A stretch of 64,000 nt of DNA from Lachnoclostridium edouardi (GCF_900240245.1 NZ_OESQ01000001.1:1247682-1311681), one strand, 5' to 3'. Shown: positions 50,781 to 60,845, numbered from the stretch's first letter. Notes: generated by a model from the sequence alone, not told the origin. Made by a program: numbers and translations.

Positions 50781-52475
50781 TTAATTCCGGCTAATATTCC
50801 CTTTCTCCTGCTGTCCTGTAAATGCAATTCCCACTGCCAGCAGAGTCCAGAAAGCCGGTGTAACCGCCGGCAGGTCAATATTTACAATCGCCTGTCCCGC
50901 GTAGGAAGCGCACCCAAAAAAGCAGGCTGTAACCCACGGATTTTTCCAGGCCTTTTTAATCATACAGACGCCTGAGGAAATTAAAAATACCAGGTAAGTA
51001 ATTAACCCTGCCGCTCCTATGGTAACTAAATACTGAAGATATGCGTTGTGTACGCTGTCGTAAATCCTATTGTATGTTTCGTACATTTTATTCGCTGTTT
51101 CTCCAGTATAATTTACTGCCATAATTCCAAAGGTATCAGCTCCGTACCCAAATATCTTATGAAGAAACGGCTGCTGATTATAAAGCTCCATAGCATACCT
51201 CCAGGCATACCCTCTGGCTGTCCCCCAATCATCATCAAAAATCAGATAGTTGGCCATGGCGCCGTATCTTTCCTGATGACCCCAAAAGTTGGCGTCACAG
51301 ACTATAATTGTCATAGCCGCCACTGCAGCTACTACTACGCCGGCCCAAATTCTCTTTGGAAGCTTTCCCACTGCGTCCTGCCCTTCTCCTATTACAATCT
51401 CGCTGGAACCAGAAAGCAGCTTTTTAATATCTACTTTTTTTGACTCCATGTAATGAGCGGCTGCGGCAGCAATCCAGAGAGCGGCAGCTAAAAATGTAGT
51501 GCCCTTAAAATGACCTACATATTTTGCCAGACTGTCTAAACCAATAACCTGCCCATACTCAATCCCCTTCATTGTAACATCCAGAATTCCCAGCACACGG
51601 ATAATGGTTAATGTAGTAGCCAAAAGCACCACATATCTTTTTATTCCCTTTTTGCTGTTAAAAGCATAAAACGGCAGAAATCCAAAGACAACAGCCATAG
51701 CAATATAGAAGTTATCGCTGATGCCTGTAATTCCTCCGGCAATAGCAATAGCTACGCTGATGTAATACCAAATCAGGCCTTTCTTTGTTCTGGCTGATAC
51801 AAAAAGCACTGCGGACACGCCTAGAATCAGGGCCACAAAAGCAGTGTAAGTATTAATATTTCCAAAGGTGGACGTAAATATATCCCACTGATCTGGATTC
51901 ACTCTCGTCTTAAAGTGAAGAATATCCAGGCGGAAATAATCTGTAATTCCAAATATACATGCCAAATTTCCTGCTGCCAGGAAAATATCCAGATACCATT
52001 TTTTAAATTCCAGAAAACGGCTGATTAAAAAGAAGCTGAGCCCGTAGATGCACAGCAGAAATGAGCCTGAATAACGGCCCTCATTTCCCCACACTGACTC
52101 GTATAAATACTCAGATTGTACGGAGGAGATCACTGCTGACAGCATAAAAGCAAGGAGGGCAATATCATAAACATGAAATGTATTTTTCCAGTTTTTAGGC
52201 GCAAAGGCAGAAAAAAAGTTCTTCGTATTTTCTCCCTTTACCTCCACCTTATCAATAAACATAAAAATCAGCCCCGCTGCCAGGCAGAGAGCTCCTGCGG
52301 CTACTATCACAACCCAATAGAAGCGGTATTTTGCTCTTAAAATATCAAAATAATAATCTTGCACAAAAAGAGGGTATACAAACAGCAAAAGCACTGCCGT
52401 CACTTCCATTATTTTGGCCATCATATGACTGCCGGCGTTTCTTATATCCTCTTTTTTATTAACAGACTTGGCCAT
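50781..52475 (-). CDS. O-antigen ligase/polymerase-like membrane protein
   Basis: A 564-residue integral membrane protein with about twelve hydrophobic segments and a long extracytoplasmic loop (residues ~405-475) containing DDDWGTARGYAWRYAMELY and HKIFGYGADTFG. This layout matches the O-antigen ligase/Wzy superfamily, where the loop holds the catalytic Arg and His (here SVHNAYLQYLVTIG). Such proteins polymerise or ligate glycans outside the membrane. It lies next to the polysaccharide operon but has its own terminator, and AAGGAG precedes ATG 52475. Confidence 0.78.
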   Translation of the reverse strand: MAKSVNKKEDIRNAGSHMMAKIMEVTAVLLLFVYPLFVQDYYFDILRAKYRFYWVVIVAAGALCLAAGLIFMFIDKVEVKGENTKNFFSAFAPKNWKNTFHVYDIALLAFMLSAVISSVQSEYLYESVWGNEGRYSGSFLLCIYGLSFFLISRFLEFKKWYLDIFLAAGNLACIFGITDYFRLDILHFKTRVNPDQWDIFTSTFGNINTYTAFVALILGVSAVLFVSARTKKGLIWYYISVAIAIAGGITGISDNFYIAMAVVFGFLPFYAFNSKKGIKRYVVLLATTLTIIRVLGILDVTMKGIEYGQVIGLDSLAKYVGHFKGTTFLAAALWIAAAAAHYMESKKVDIKKLLSGSSEIVIGEGQDAVGKLPKRIWAGVVVAAVAAMTIIVCDANFWGHQERYGAMANYLIFDDDWGTARGYAWRYAMELYNQQPFLHKIFGYGADTFGIMAVNYTGETANKMYETYNRIYDSVHNAYLQYLVTIGAAGLITYLVFLISSGVCMIKKAWKNPWVTACFFGCASYAGQAIVNIDLPAVTPAFWTLLAVGIAFTGQQEKGNISRN

Positions 52476-52516
52476 TACACTTTAACTCCTTACTCTACTT
52501 TTCTTTCCTTTTATCT

Positions 52517-52990
52517 TCACCGGCGGTTTCTCCATAAAAGCCAGACAATAATCAGAATTAAGCCAATAGGAGACAGCAGCAGAGAAAATACGCCTCCCAC
52601 CACGGCAATCACTAACATTACAACAAGAATCAGAATCAAAGCCCCGGCTAATTTCCAGTACCATTTATTTAAATTATATACATGAAATGTGTTGTCACTA
52701 TGAGTCTCTCTTCTGCTTTCTGAATACTCAGCAGAACCTCCTCCATACACATCGCCTTCCGGACCTCTTCTCTCAAAGGTCTGTCCGGCAGCTTCTGAGG
52801 CATCGATAATTGTTTTGGCAATAATTCTGGGGCCGCCCAGCTCTTCTATAATATTCTGGGCCGTTCTTCCCTTTCTCATCTCAGCTGTAATATATTGGTC
52901 ATAATACTGTACATTTTCCTGTATCAGTCCTTCGGGCACTTCTCCTGCCAGGGCCTCCCTCAAGGTCTGCAGAAATTCCTCTTTACTCAT
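52517..52990 (-). CDS. DUF1700-family membrane protein
   Basis: A 157-residue protein. The N-terminal ~60 residues (MSKEEFLQTLREALAGEVPE...YYDQYITAEMRKG...IIEELGGPRIIAKTI) match the DUF1700 region. Two hydrophobic segments occupy residues ~112-150. In other Firmicutes DUF1700 genes lie beside PadR-like regulators and membrane stress genes; here none is adjacent. Function unknown. RBS AAGGAG precedes ATG 52990. Confidence 0.85.
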   Translation of the reverse strand: MSKEEFLQTLREALAGEVPEGLIQENVQYYDQYITAEMRKGRTAQNIIEELGGPRIIAKTIIDASEAAGQTFERRGPEGDVYGGGSAEYSESRRETHSDNTFHVYNLNKWYWKLAGALILILVVMLVIAVVGGVFSLLLSPIGLILIIVWLLWRNRR

Positions 52991-53110
52991 TCAAATCTCC
53001 TTTATGAATTATGCAGGCTGCATATTAAGCCTTTTTTCAACACAATAAATTTATAATATCACAGCCTGCTACAATTATCCATTAAGTTTTTCTGAATATT
53101 ATTCCCTTAT

Positions 53111-55045
53111 TTACACCAGTTCTTTTATAACTCCGGCCCTGTAAGCGGCTACCAGTTCTTTCAGATCACTGATTCTTTCTGCAATGTCCTTCCCCAGGTC
53201 AGTGTCAGCCACTCTGATTCTGTTGGCCATTTTTTCTGTGATATAAACCTTTGGCGTATTTTCTTTATTAGGCATAAAAGGCTTGTGCTCCGCCAGGGCC
53301 AGATGATTAGAATTATATATTAAAGTATATCCTGCGATTCCCGTTTTACTCTGATAAGCTTTAGAAAGACCTCCGTCTATAATATACAGCTTTCCTCCGG
53401 CTTTTACTGGTTTTTCCCCATCCTTTATTTTTACAGGCACATGGCCGTTAATAATATGGGACCCTTCTCTGGACAGGCCGAATTCCTCCAGAATCTGACC
53501 GCAGTATTTTTCTTCTACGCTAAGGCGGTAATACGGGTTCATATTCTCCTTATGAGTAGACTTGTCTGCAATAAAATAATGTTCAAAGGTGGCCATTCTG
53601 TCTTTTCCAAACACAGGCGACTTAGCGCCGCACCACAAATACCACATAAAGTCGCCGGCATCCTCTTTCTCTTTGTCGCCGTCAGGCAGAAAATATGCTT
53701 TTTTAATCTGTTTTTCAATACAGTCCATCAGGCTTTTTCCATACTGCGCTTTGCCGTCAAACATCATTTCCTCAAAGCTTCCATCCTCCTTCATAGGAAT
53801 GCAGCCGTGATATAAAAGATTGGAGTTGTAACATTTATATAAGCTGCCGTGGGTGTAAAGGAAATTAATATGGCGGTGCAGCAGCTCGCTGTGGCGGAAA
53901 GAAACAACTAAGGTGTGCATAAGCTCTTCCTCTTCCTTTGTCAGTTTCAAAGGATTCTTAGGATCCACAGTAGGAAAAGCTTTATCTGTGAGAGCGTATG
54001 TTTTCCCCTCTAATGTTACAGTTCCCCTCTCATAATCCACTGCCTCTAAAAGCAGACGGTCCTCCATTTTATACTCCGGATGGCGCTTAATAATCTGGCC
54101 TTCTACTTTAAACTGGATCATGGCAATAGCCTTGTGCATTTTCGCAGCCAGTCCTGGGTCCACTGCGTCGTATATATTTTCATCCAGAATTTTAGGGGAA
54201 AATTTTTCACAGGGATCGTCTCTGTATACATGGGCTGCAAACATGGAAAGAGGCCTTAGGTTAATGCCGTACCCGTCCTCCAGCACGTCAAAGCTGTTGT
54301 AGCTGATAGCAATTCTCAGCACATTGCAGATACAGGCAGGATTTCCTGTGGCAGCGCCCATCCAGGAGATATCGTGATTGCCCCACTGAATATCCACGTC
54401 GTGAAAATTCATCAGCTCCTTCATAATAATATCTGCCCTGGGGCCTCTGTCGAAAATATCCCCTATAATATGCAGGCTGTCAATGGTCAGGTTCTGAATC
54501 AGGTGGCATAAAGCTACAATAAACTTGTCCGCAGCATCTATTTCTATCATAGAATGAATAATTTCGCTGTAGTAAACGTCTTTATTATAATCCCTGTAAT
54601 CTACATGAAGCAGCTCGTCAATAATATATGCGAACTCTTTAGGCATTTTTTTTCGGACCTTGGAACGTGTATATTTGGAAGAAACCAGACGGCAAATCTG
54701 CACCAGCCGATAAATGATAATTTTCTTCCATTCATCTGTTGCCTTGCCTTGATGTGTATACTTACTTAGAAATCTTTCTGGATAATAAATCAGATTAGCC
54801 AGCTCCATCTGCTCATCTTCAGAAATAATGTGGCCAAAGGTATCGTTAATCTTTTCACGGATAATTCCGGAAGCGCTTCTTAAAAGATGGACAAACGCCT
54901 CATATTCTCCGTGGAGATCACTGAAAAAATACTCCGTCCCCTTAGGCAGCCCCAGAATGGCCGTCAGGTTAATGATCTCACTGGAAGCCATTTTCACACT
55001 TGGAAACTCCCTTGCAAGCAGCTTCAAATACGCTAAATCCCTCAT
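53111..55045 (-). CDS. fbp: Class III fructose-1,6-bisphosphatase
   Basis: A 644-residue enzyme of the Firmicutes class III FBPase family, unrelated to the IMPase-fold class. It uses a calcineurin-type metal site: FFSDLHGEYEAF (residue ~40), IIGDIFDRGPRAD and IQWGNHDISWMG, with later HVPVKIKDGE and LYIIDGGLSKAY. It hydrolyses fructose 1,6-bisphosphate in gluconeogenesis. The length matches the family. The gene is divergent from the MBL-fold gene, sharing a ~140-base promoter region. AAGGAG precedes ATG 55045. Confidence 0.95.
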   Translation of the reverse strand: MRDLAYLKLLAREFPSVKMASSEIINLTAILGLPKGTEYFFSDLHGEYEAFVHLLRSASGIIREKINDTFGHIISEDEQMELANLIYYPERFLSKYTHQGKATDEWKKIIIYRLVQICRLVSSKYTRSKVRKKMPKEFAYIIDELLHVDYRDYNKDVYYSEIIHSMIEIDAADKFIVALCHLIQNLTIDSLHIIGDIFDRGPRADIIMKELMNFHDVDIQWGNHDISWMGAATGNPACICNVLRIAISYNSFDVLEDGYGINLRPLSMFAAHVYRDDPCEKFSPKILDENIYDAVDPGLAAKMHKAIAMIQFKVEGQIIKRHPEYKMEDRLLLEAVDYERGTVTLEGKTYALTDKAFPTVDPKNPLKLTKEEEELMHTLVVSFRHSELLHRHINFLYTHGSLYKCYNSNLLYHGCIPMKEDGSFEEMMFDGKAQYGKSLMDCIEKQIKKAYFLPDGDKEKEDAGDFMWYLWCGAKSPVFGKDRMATFEHYFIADKSTHKENMNPYYRLSVEEKYCGQILEEFGLSREGSHIINGHVPVKIKDGEKPVKAGGKLYIIDGGLSKAYQSKTGIAGYTLIYNSNHLALAEHKPFMPNKENTPKVYITEKMANRIRVADTDLGKDIAERISDLKELVAAYRAGVIKELV

Positions 55046-55184
55046 AATACTTCTCCTTTAAAACAAACCCCTTTTACTGTTTTTTAAGTTGCATTTCTGC
55101 AGAAAATATAGTACCATGGGTTCATCATAGCACACTTTCCTGCAAATGGAAAGTTTTACAATTTATACACTGGGAGGAAGTAAA

Positions 55185-55988
55185 ATGGAACAGCTTTACG
55201 TGTTGGGCACAGGCTACGCCACAGCGACGCACTGTTATAATACCTGCTTTGCCATTAAAGACGAGGAAGATTATTTTCTGGTTGATACAGGAGGCGGCAA
55301 TGGTATTTTAAAAATTTTGGAAGATATGAAAATAGATACTGCCAGAATTCATCATATTTTTATTACCCATGAGCACACAGATCACATTTTAGGTATTGTC
55401 TGGCTGATCCGTGTAATTGCCACAAGAATGAAAAAGGGCACTTATGAAGGCGATTTAAATATTTACTGCCACGAAGATTTAGTAGATACAATTACAACGA
55501 TCTGCCGTTTAACTGTTCAGGGCAAGTTTTTCAAAATGATTGGAGAGCGCATTCATCTGATTCCGGTAAAAGACGGGGAGACCTGTCATATTTTGGATTA
55601 TGACATTACATTTTTTGATATTCTTTCCACCAAAGCAAAACAGTACGGATTTACTACTGTTCTCAGAAACGGCAAAAAGCTGACCTGCGCAGGGGACGAG
55701 CCTTATAATCCTGACTGCTTTCAGTATGTGGAGGGAAGCTGCTGGCTGCTTCACGAGGCATTTTGCCTTTACGGGGACAGAGATAAGTTCCAACCCTATG
55801 AAAAGCATCACAGCACAGTAAAGGAAGCCTGTGAGCTGGCGGAGTCCATGCATATTCCTAATCTGGTGCTGTGGCACACAGAGGATAAAAATATCTCTGA
55901 CAGAAAACGGCTTTACACAGCAGAGGGCAGAGAATACTACCACGGTAACTTATATGTGCCGGACGACGGGGAAATCTTAGATTTATAA
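55185..55988 (+). CDS. MBL-fold metallohydrolase (RNase Z-like)
   Basis: A 267-residue metallo-beta-lactamase-fold protein. The zinc ligands are in IFITHEHTDHILG, with further aspartate in CAGDEPY and histidine in VLWHTED. It begins LYVLGTGYATATHCYNTCF, similar to RNase Z-like and other small-substrate MBL hydrolases, without an exosite arm, so a tRNA role is unlikely. ATG 55185 follows GGGAGG by 7 bases; the 13-residue upstream extension is discarded. Substrate unknown. Confidence 0.88.
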   Translation: MEQLYVLGTGYATATHCYNTCFAIKDEEDYFLVDTGGGNGILKILEDMKIDTARIHHIFITHEHTDHILGIVWLIRVIATRMKKGTYEGDLNIYCHEDLVDTITTICRLTVQGKFFKMIGERIHLIPVKDGETCHILDYDITFFDILSTKAKQYGFTTVLRNGKKLTCAGDEPYNPDCFQYVEGSCWLLHEAFCLYGDRDKFQPYEKHHSTVKEACELAESMHIPNLVLWHTEDKNISDRKRLYTAEGREYYHGNLYVPDDGEILDL

Positions 55989-55991
55989 TCC

Positions 55992-56033
55992 ATACAGCGG
56001 GACAATATTTTTATCTGTTCCGCTGTATTTTTC
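55992..56033 (+). terminator. Terminator of the MBL-fold gene
   Basis: ATACAGCGGGACA (55992-56004) pairs with TGTTCCGCTGTAT (56016-56028) through one G-U pair, followed by TTTTTC. It starts four bases past the stop codon. Confidence 0.85.
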
Positions 56034-56140
56034 TTCTGTTGTCTTTTACTTCTATTGTCTTTTTCTTCTATTGTCTTTTTCTTCTGCTGCCTTTTTCTTC
56101 TGCTGCCCTTTCTTCTTCTGCTATTTTCTTCTATTTTCAT
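56034..56140. repeat. Pyrimidine-rich tandem repeat (about 15 bp)
   Basis: Imperfect copies of a CTTCTATTGTCTTTTT-like unit (then CTTCTGCTGCCTTTTT) run through this stretch; five to six units are visible. Almost all bases on the plus strand are C or T with scattered G. It is non-coding on the plus strand; a minus-strand frame through it gives only a Lys/Arg/Glu-rich low-complexity peptide with no ribosome binding site. Confidence 0.75.
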
Positions 56141-56194
56141 ATATTCAGGCATATCTTATAAACAGCATTGTATTACTGTTCTGGAGGTATGAAT

Positions 56195-57307
56195 ATGTTT
56201 CAGAAAATAAAAGAACTGGCAAAAAAATTCTGTCTGACACAGCTTTTTTCAGCTCCAGCTTTCATTTTAGCCGAGGCAGCTGTACTTATCCTTCTTCTCC
56301 TTTTCCTGCTGCCCCCGTCTTTCCTTTCATCTGTCCTTGTTCCCGTTTCTATGGAAAACAAATTGTATGCCAAATCCACCTCCTCAGAAGCAGAGAAATA
56401 TATTAAGTGGGTGGATTTTAATGTAACCGCGGAGGCTATGCAGACTGCTTTCCGCTATGATGTAAACAGCATTCAGGAGGATATTCATGTTAACTGGGTA
56501 GACCTGCTTTCCTACTTAGGAGCCAAGTATGGCGGTGATTTTTCTCTGTACAAAAGCAAGGATATGGAACTGCTGGTTCAAAGACTGAAAGACGGGGAGA
56601 CAATAGAATCCCTTACTAAAGATATGAAATATTACAATTATTACCGGGAAGCATATGGAGCCGTTCTGGACAATCTGGTGGGAACTCACAAAATTCAGGT
56701 TCCTTCCTCTAAGGAGGAGGAAGGTCCTGTGTGGGTGACAAAATACGGTTTAAAAGGCTTTTCGCCTATTGCCAAATCCTTTCCCTACAGCGATTTTGAC
56801 GACTTTGGCACAGCCAGAAGCTATGGCTTTAAAAGGCAGCATCTAGGCCACGACATGATGGGCCAGGTAGGCACGCCTGTAATTGCTGTTGAATCTGGTT
56901 ATGTGGAGGCTTTAGGCTGGAATCAATATGGGGGATGGAGAATAGGAATCAGAAGCTTTGACAAAAAGAGATATTACTATTACGCCCACCTGCGCAAAAA
57001 CTATCCTTATCAAAGTAATTTAAAGGAGGGCAGTATTGTTCAGGCCGGGGATGTAATCGGATATTTAGGCCGAACCGGCTACAGCACAAAAGAAAATACA
57101 AATAATATTGAGCAGCCCCACCTTCATTTTGGAATCCAGCTAATATTTAACGAATCCCAAAAGGAAGGCAACAACGAAATCTGGATCAACTGTTATGAAC
57201 TGGTAAAATTCCTTTCCTTAAACCGCTGCCAGGTGTATAAGGTGGAGGGCACAAAGGAATGGAAACGGGTATATGAAATAGAAGATCCGTCTAGGGCTGC
57301 TTATTAA
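56195..57307 (+). CDS. M23-family (LytM) peptidoglycan metallopeptidase, membrane-anchored
   Basis: A 370-residue protein with an N-terminal membrane anchor (residues ~20-48) and a predicted extracellular stretch. Residues ~215-335 form the M23 domain: the zinc ligands HLGHDMMG (His-x3-Asp) and QPHLHFGIQL (His-x-His), with VIAVESGYVEALGWNQYGGWRIGIR between. M23 enzymes cut peptide cross-links in the wall; clostridial relatives act in sporulation and division. GGAGG lies 7 bases before ATG 56195; earlier ATG codons at 56168 and 56189 are too far or too near to it. Confidence 0.9.
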   Translation: MFQKIKELAKKFCLTQLFSAPAFILAEAAVLILLLLFLLPPSFLSSVLVPVSMENKLYAKSTSSEAEKYIKWVDFNVTAEAMQTAFRYDVNSIQEDIHVNWVDLLSYLGAKYGGDFSLYKSKDMELLVQRLKDGETIESLTKDMKYYNYYREAYGAVLDNLVGTHKIQVPSSKEEEGPVWVTKYGLKGFSPIAKSFPYSDFDDFGTARSYGFKRQHLGHDMMGQVGTPVIAVESGYVEALGWNQYGGWRIGIRSFDKKRYYYYAHLRKNYPYQSNLKEGSIVQAGDVIGYLGRTGYSTKENTNNIEQPHLHFGIQLIFNESQKEGNNEIWINCYELVKFLSLNRCQVYKVEGTKEWKRVYEIEDPSRAAY

Positions 57308-57311
57308 TTAT

Positions 57312-58565
57312 TTATGATTCACTTAACTTATGTATAAATAGGCCGCTTCTCAGCTTAGGCTCAAACCAGGTAGATTTAGGAGGCATTAAAAGCCCTGCAT
57401 CCGCTACTGCCAGAAGCTCTCCAATAGAAGTTGGATACATGGAAAAAGCAGCTGTCATATCCTTAGAAACTCTTTTTTCCAGCTCTCCCAGTCCTCGGAT
57501 TCCTCCTACAAAGTCAATCCTTTTATCTGTTCTGGGGTCTTTAATTCCCAGCACAGGCCTTAAAAGGTATTCCTCCAGAATCCACACGTCCAACCCTTTT
57601 ACCGGATCGTCTGATAAGGTTTCTTCTTTGGCCGTCAGTTTATACCATTTTCCGTCCACCAGCATCCCGAAGGTTCCCTTTTTTTCCGGAGAATAAGGGG
57701 AAATCCCCTGCTCTCCCACCTTTAAAACTGTAAAATGCTCCTCTGCCTTTTTTAAAAATTCTTCCGGAGTAAAGCCGTTTAAATCCTTTACTACCCGATT
57801 ATAAGGCAGAATCATCAGCTGATCGTCTGGAAACAGTACAGACAGGAAAAAATTATATGGTTCTTCTCCTGTATAATCAGGGTTTTCCCGGCGGCGTTTT
57901 AAGCCTACTTTAACTGCTGACGCGGCTCTGTGGTGGCCGTCTGCAATGTAGGTTGCCGGCACCCTTTCAAAGGCCTCAGCCACTGCCTGAACCATCTGCA
58001 GATCCTCAATTTTCCAAACTCTATGGCCGATTCCGTCTTCTGAAACAAAGTCATATACAGGATCTGCTTTCACAGCTGTGCTCACCAGCCTGTCAAGCTC
58101 CATTGTAGCTCTGTAAGCCAGGAAAATAGGGCCTGTGTGGGCGTCTGTTATGTCCACATGGCGGATTCTGTCCAATTCCTTCTCTTCCCTGGTGTTTTCA
58201 TGCTTTTTGATCACACTGCTTAAATAGTCGTCTATAGCGGAACAGCCTACAATTCCTGTCTGCGATCTGCCGTCCATAGTCAGCTCATATACATAGTAGC
58301 ATTCCATTAAATCCTGAATGAAGGTTCCATCCTTTACCCTTGCCTCTAAAAGCTCCCTGGCTTTTTCATAAACCTGAAGGTCATAAGTATCTACCTCATC
58401 TGGAAACTGGGTTTCCGCCCTGTCAATATTTAGAAAAGACAGGGGGTTCTTCTTTACCTCTTCGCAGGCCTCTTTTCTGTTATACACGTCATAGGGCAAA
58501 GCAGCTACTTTAGAAGCAACGGCTGCAGCCGGCCGAATGCCCCGAAATGGTTTTACAATCGCCAT
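57312..58565 (-). CDS. DUF1015-family protein (serine-locus associated)
   Basis: A 417-residue DUF1015 protein. Conserved signals are VKPFRGIRPAA at the start, LPYDVYNRKEA, FLNIDRAET, YIADGHHRAASAVKVG with the histidine pair, and the FVGGIRGLGELEK region. The family is often encoded beside serA and serC in clostridia, as here, and is described as possibly a HPr kinase-like or serine-pathway phosphatase; no reaction is proven to my knowledge. It lies 11 bases after serA in the same operon. Confidence 0.88.
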   Translation of the reverse strand: MAIVKPFRGIRPAAAVASKVAALPYDVYNRKEACEEVKKNPLSFLNIDRAETQFPDEVDTYDLQVYEKARELLEARVKDGTFIQDLMECYYVYELTMDGRSQTGIVGCSAIDDYLSSVIKKHENTREEKELDRIRHVDITDAHTGPIFLAYRATMELDRLVSTAVKADPVYDFVSEDGIGHRVWKIEDLQMVQAVAEAFERVPATYIADGHHRAASAVKVGLKRRRENPDYTGEEPYNFFLSVLFPDDQLMILPYNRVVKDLNGFTPEEFLKKAEEHFTVLKVGEQGISPYSPEKKGTFGMLVDGKWYKLTAKEETLSDDPVKGLDVWILEEYLLRPVLGIKDPRTDKRIDFVGGIRGLGELEKRVSKDMTAAFSMYPTSIGELLAVADAGLLMPPKSTWFEPKLRSGLFIHKLSES

Positions 58566-58576
58566 ATCCTTTCTCC

Positions 58577-59737
58577 TTAAAGTACACGTACTCTCAGCAC
58601 TCCTGTAATACTGTTCAGCTTTTCTACCACTGATTCCTCCGGCTTCTGCTCTAAATCCAGCAAGGTATAAGCGTATTTATCACGGCTCTTGTTTGTCATA
58701 TCTGAAATATTTATGTTTTCAGAAGCCAATGTGCTGGAAATTTGTCCGATCATATTAGGAATATTGCGGTGAAGCACAGCTACGCGGCTGGCTGATTTTT
58801 TCACGCCCATATCGCAGGCCGGAAAGTTTACTGAGTTTTTAATATTTCCGTTTTCCAGGTAATCCATCAACTGCTCTACAGCCATTTTGGCGCAGTTATC
58901 CTCAGATTCCTCTGTGGAAGCTCCCAGATGAGGAATTACAATAGTACCGGCCATATTAGCTGACTTAGGATTAGGGAAATCTGTTACGTATTTCTTCACT
59001 TTTCCGCTGTTTAAAGCCTCCGCCATATCATCATCATTTACCAGCAGATCTCTTGCAAAGTTCAGAATTACAACTCCGTCCTTCATCTCTTTCATAGTTT
59101 CTTTATTAATCATGCCCTTTGTAGAATCCAGCAAAGGCACGTGAACTGTAATATAGTCGCACTCCTGATAAATAGTGTCTACAGAAGTAATATGCTTTAC
59201 GCTTCTGGAAAGCATCCAGGCTGCGTTTACAGAAATAAACGGATCATATCCGTAAACCTCCATTCCCAACCCGGCGGCGGCGTTGGCTACCTCTGCTCCA
59301 ATAGCGCCTAAACCGATTACTCCCAGCTTTTTGCCTTTAATCTCATTTCCTGCAAAAGCCTTTTTACCTTTTTCCACTGTCTTGGCAATATTAGGGTCGT
59401 CTTTAATAGACTGGCACCATGTAATGCCTCCTACAATATCTCTGGATGCTAAAAGCAGGCCTGCCACAGCCAATTCCTTTACTCCGTTGGCATTGGCCCC
59501 CGGAGTGTTAAATACTACAACGCCTTCTTCTGCACATTTTTCCAGAGGAATATTGTTTACTCCTGCTCCTGCTCTGGCAACAGCCATTAAGGTATCAGGC
59601 AACTCCATCTCGTGCATAGCCGCGCTTCTCACCAGCACGCCCTCTGCCTCTTCCATGTGATCTGTAAGGCTGTAATCCTCTGTAAGAAGATCTGTTCCAT
59701 ATTTTGAAATTCCATTTAAGCAGTATATCTTTTTCAT
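58577..59737 (-). CDS. serA: D-3-phosphoglycerate dehydrogenase
   Basis: A 386-residue enzyme for the first step of serine biosynthesis, oxidising 3-phosphoglycerate to 3-phosphohydroxypyruvate with NAD. The NAD motif is GVIGLGAIGAEVANAA, the active-site arginine is in LVRSAA, the histidine is in VIPHLGASTEES. A short C-terminal ACT domain (residues ~315-386, IPNMIGQISSTLASENINI) is the serine-feedback module. The family's usual length and the operon with serC support the call. Confidence 0.93.
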   Translation of the reverse strand: MKKIYCLNGISKYGTDLLTEDYSLTDHMEEAEGVLVRSAAMHEMELPDTLMAVARAGAGVNNIPLEKCAEEGVVVFNTPGANANGVKELAVAGLLLASRDIVGGITWCQSIKDDPNIAKTVEKGKKAFAGNEIKGKKLGVIGLGAIGAEVANAAAGLGMEVYGYDPFISVNAAWMLSRSVKHITSVDTIYQECDYITVHVPLLDSTKGMINKETMKEMKDGVVILNFARDLLVNDDDMAEALNSGKVKKYVTDFPNPKSANMAGTIVIPHLGASTEESEDNCAKMAVEQLMDYLENGNIKNSVNFPACDMGVKKSASRVAVLHRNIPNMIGQISSTLASENINISDMTNKSRDKYAYTLLDLEQKPEESVVEKLNSITGVLRVRVL

Positions 59738-59762
59738 ACTTTCCTCCTCTTACTATCACCTA

Positions 59763-60845
59763 TCAGCCGTTTGCCTTCTCAAAATCCCTCATAAAGTCTA
59801 CCAGGGCGATTACTCCCTCCATAGGCATAGCGTTGTAAATGCTGGCTCTCATGCCGCCCACAGTTCTGTATCCCTTTAAGTTTTCCAGTCCTAAGGCCTT
59901 AGCCTCTTTTATAAACTTAGCGTCCAGATCAGGATTTCCTGTTACAAAAGGCACGTTCATAAGAGAGCGGTCTTTTTTTACAACTGTGCCTGTAAACATT
60001 TGGCTCTGATCCAGGTAGTCGTAAAGAATCGCCGCCTTTTTCTCATTATAAGCCTTCATAGCCTCCAGGCCGCCTCTCTGCTTCAGCCACTGAAATACCT
60101 TGCCGCAAATATAAATACCGTAAGTTGGAGGTGTGTTGTACAGGGAATTGGCGTCTACATGAGTTTTATATTTCAGCATAGTAGGCGTGCCCGGAAGTAC
60201 GTCGTCCCTGATTAAGTCGTCTCTGATAATTACAATTACAGTTCCTGCGGGGCCGATATTTTTCTGAACGCCTCCATATACAATGGCGTATTTAGAAACA
60301 TCAATAGGCTCTGAGAGGAAACAGGAGGATATATCTGCAACCAGATCTTTCCCCTTTGTGTCCGGCAGCTCATGGTAAGCAGTTCCGAAAACAGTGTTAT
60401 TCTGGCAGATATACACATAGTCTGCATCCGGTGAAACAGGCAGATCTGTCAAGTCAGGAATATATGTAAACATTTTGTCTTCGCTGGAGGCAATGGCGTT
60501 AGCCTTTCCAAAAAGCTTTGCTTCCTGATAAGCCTTTTTGGCCCACTGTCCAGTAATAATATAATCAGCCACACGGTTTTTCATCAGATTCATAGGGATC
60601 ATAGCAAATTGTGTGGAAGCTCCGCCCTGAAGAAACAAAACCTTGTAATTATCCGGAATGTTCATCAGCTCTCTTAAATCTGCAATGGCCTGATTGTGAA
60701 TTTCCTCGTACATTTTAGAACGGTGGCTCATTTCCATAACGGACATGCCGCAGCCCTTATAGTCCAGCATCTCTTCTGCTGCCTCTTGTAATACTGCCTC
60801 CGGCAAGGTAGCCGGTCCGGCAGAAAAATTATAAATCCTGCTCAT
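59763..60845 (-). CDS. serC: Phosphoserine aminotransferase
   Basis: A 360-residue PLP enzyme that converts 3-phosphohydroxypyruvate and glutamate to phosphoserine. It starts RIYNFSAGPATLPEAVLQ, has GGASTQFAMIPMNLM, and the PLP lysine in YGGVQKNIGPAG; the C-terminal RASIYNAMPMEGV is typical. ATG 60845 has GAGGAGG upstream; a five-residue extension is discarded. It is 25 bases before serA. Confidence 0.95.
   Translation of the reverse strand: MSRIYNFSAGPATLPEAVLQEAAEEMLDYKGCGMSVMEMSHRSKMYEEIHNQAIADLRELMNIPDNYKVLFLQGGASTQFAMIPMNLMKNRVADYIITGQWAKKAYQEAKLFGKANAIASSEDKMFTYIPDLTDLPVSPDADYVYICQNNTVFGTAYHELPDTKGKDLVADISSCFLSEPIDVSKYAIVYGGVQKNIGPAGTVIVIIRDDLIRDDVLPGTPTMLKYKTHVDANSLYNTPPTYGIYICGKVFQWLKQRGGLEAMKAYNEKKAAILYDYLDQSQMFTGTVVKKDRSLMNVPFVTGNPDLDAKFIKEAKALGLENLKGYRTVGGMRASIYNAMPMEGVIALVDFMRDFEKANG

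Noticed and set aside
55937..56152. Lys/Arg-rich 71-residue protein on the minus strand
   Set aside because: It is translation of the pyrimidine repeat and a terminator, overlaps the MBL gene end and has no Shine-Dalgarno site.
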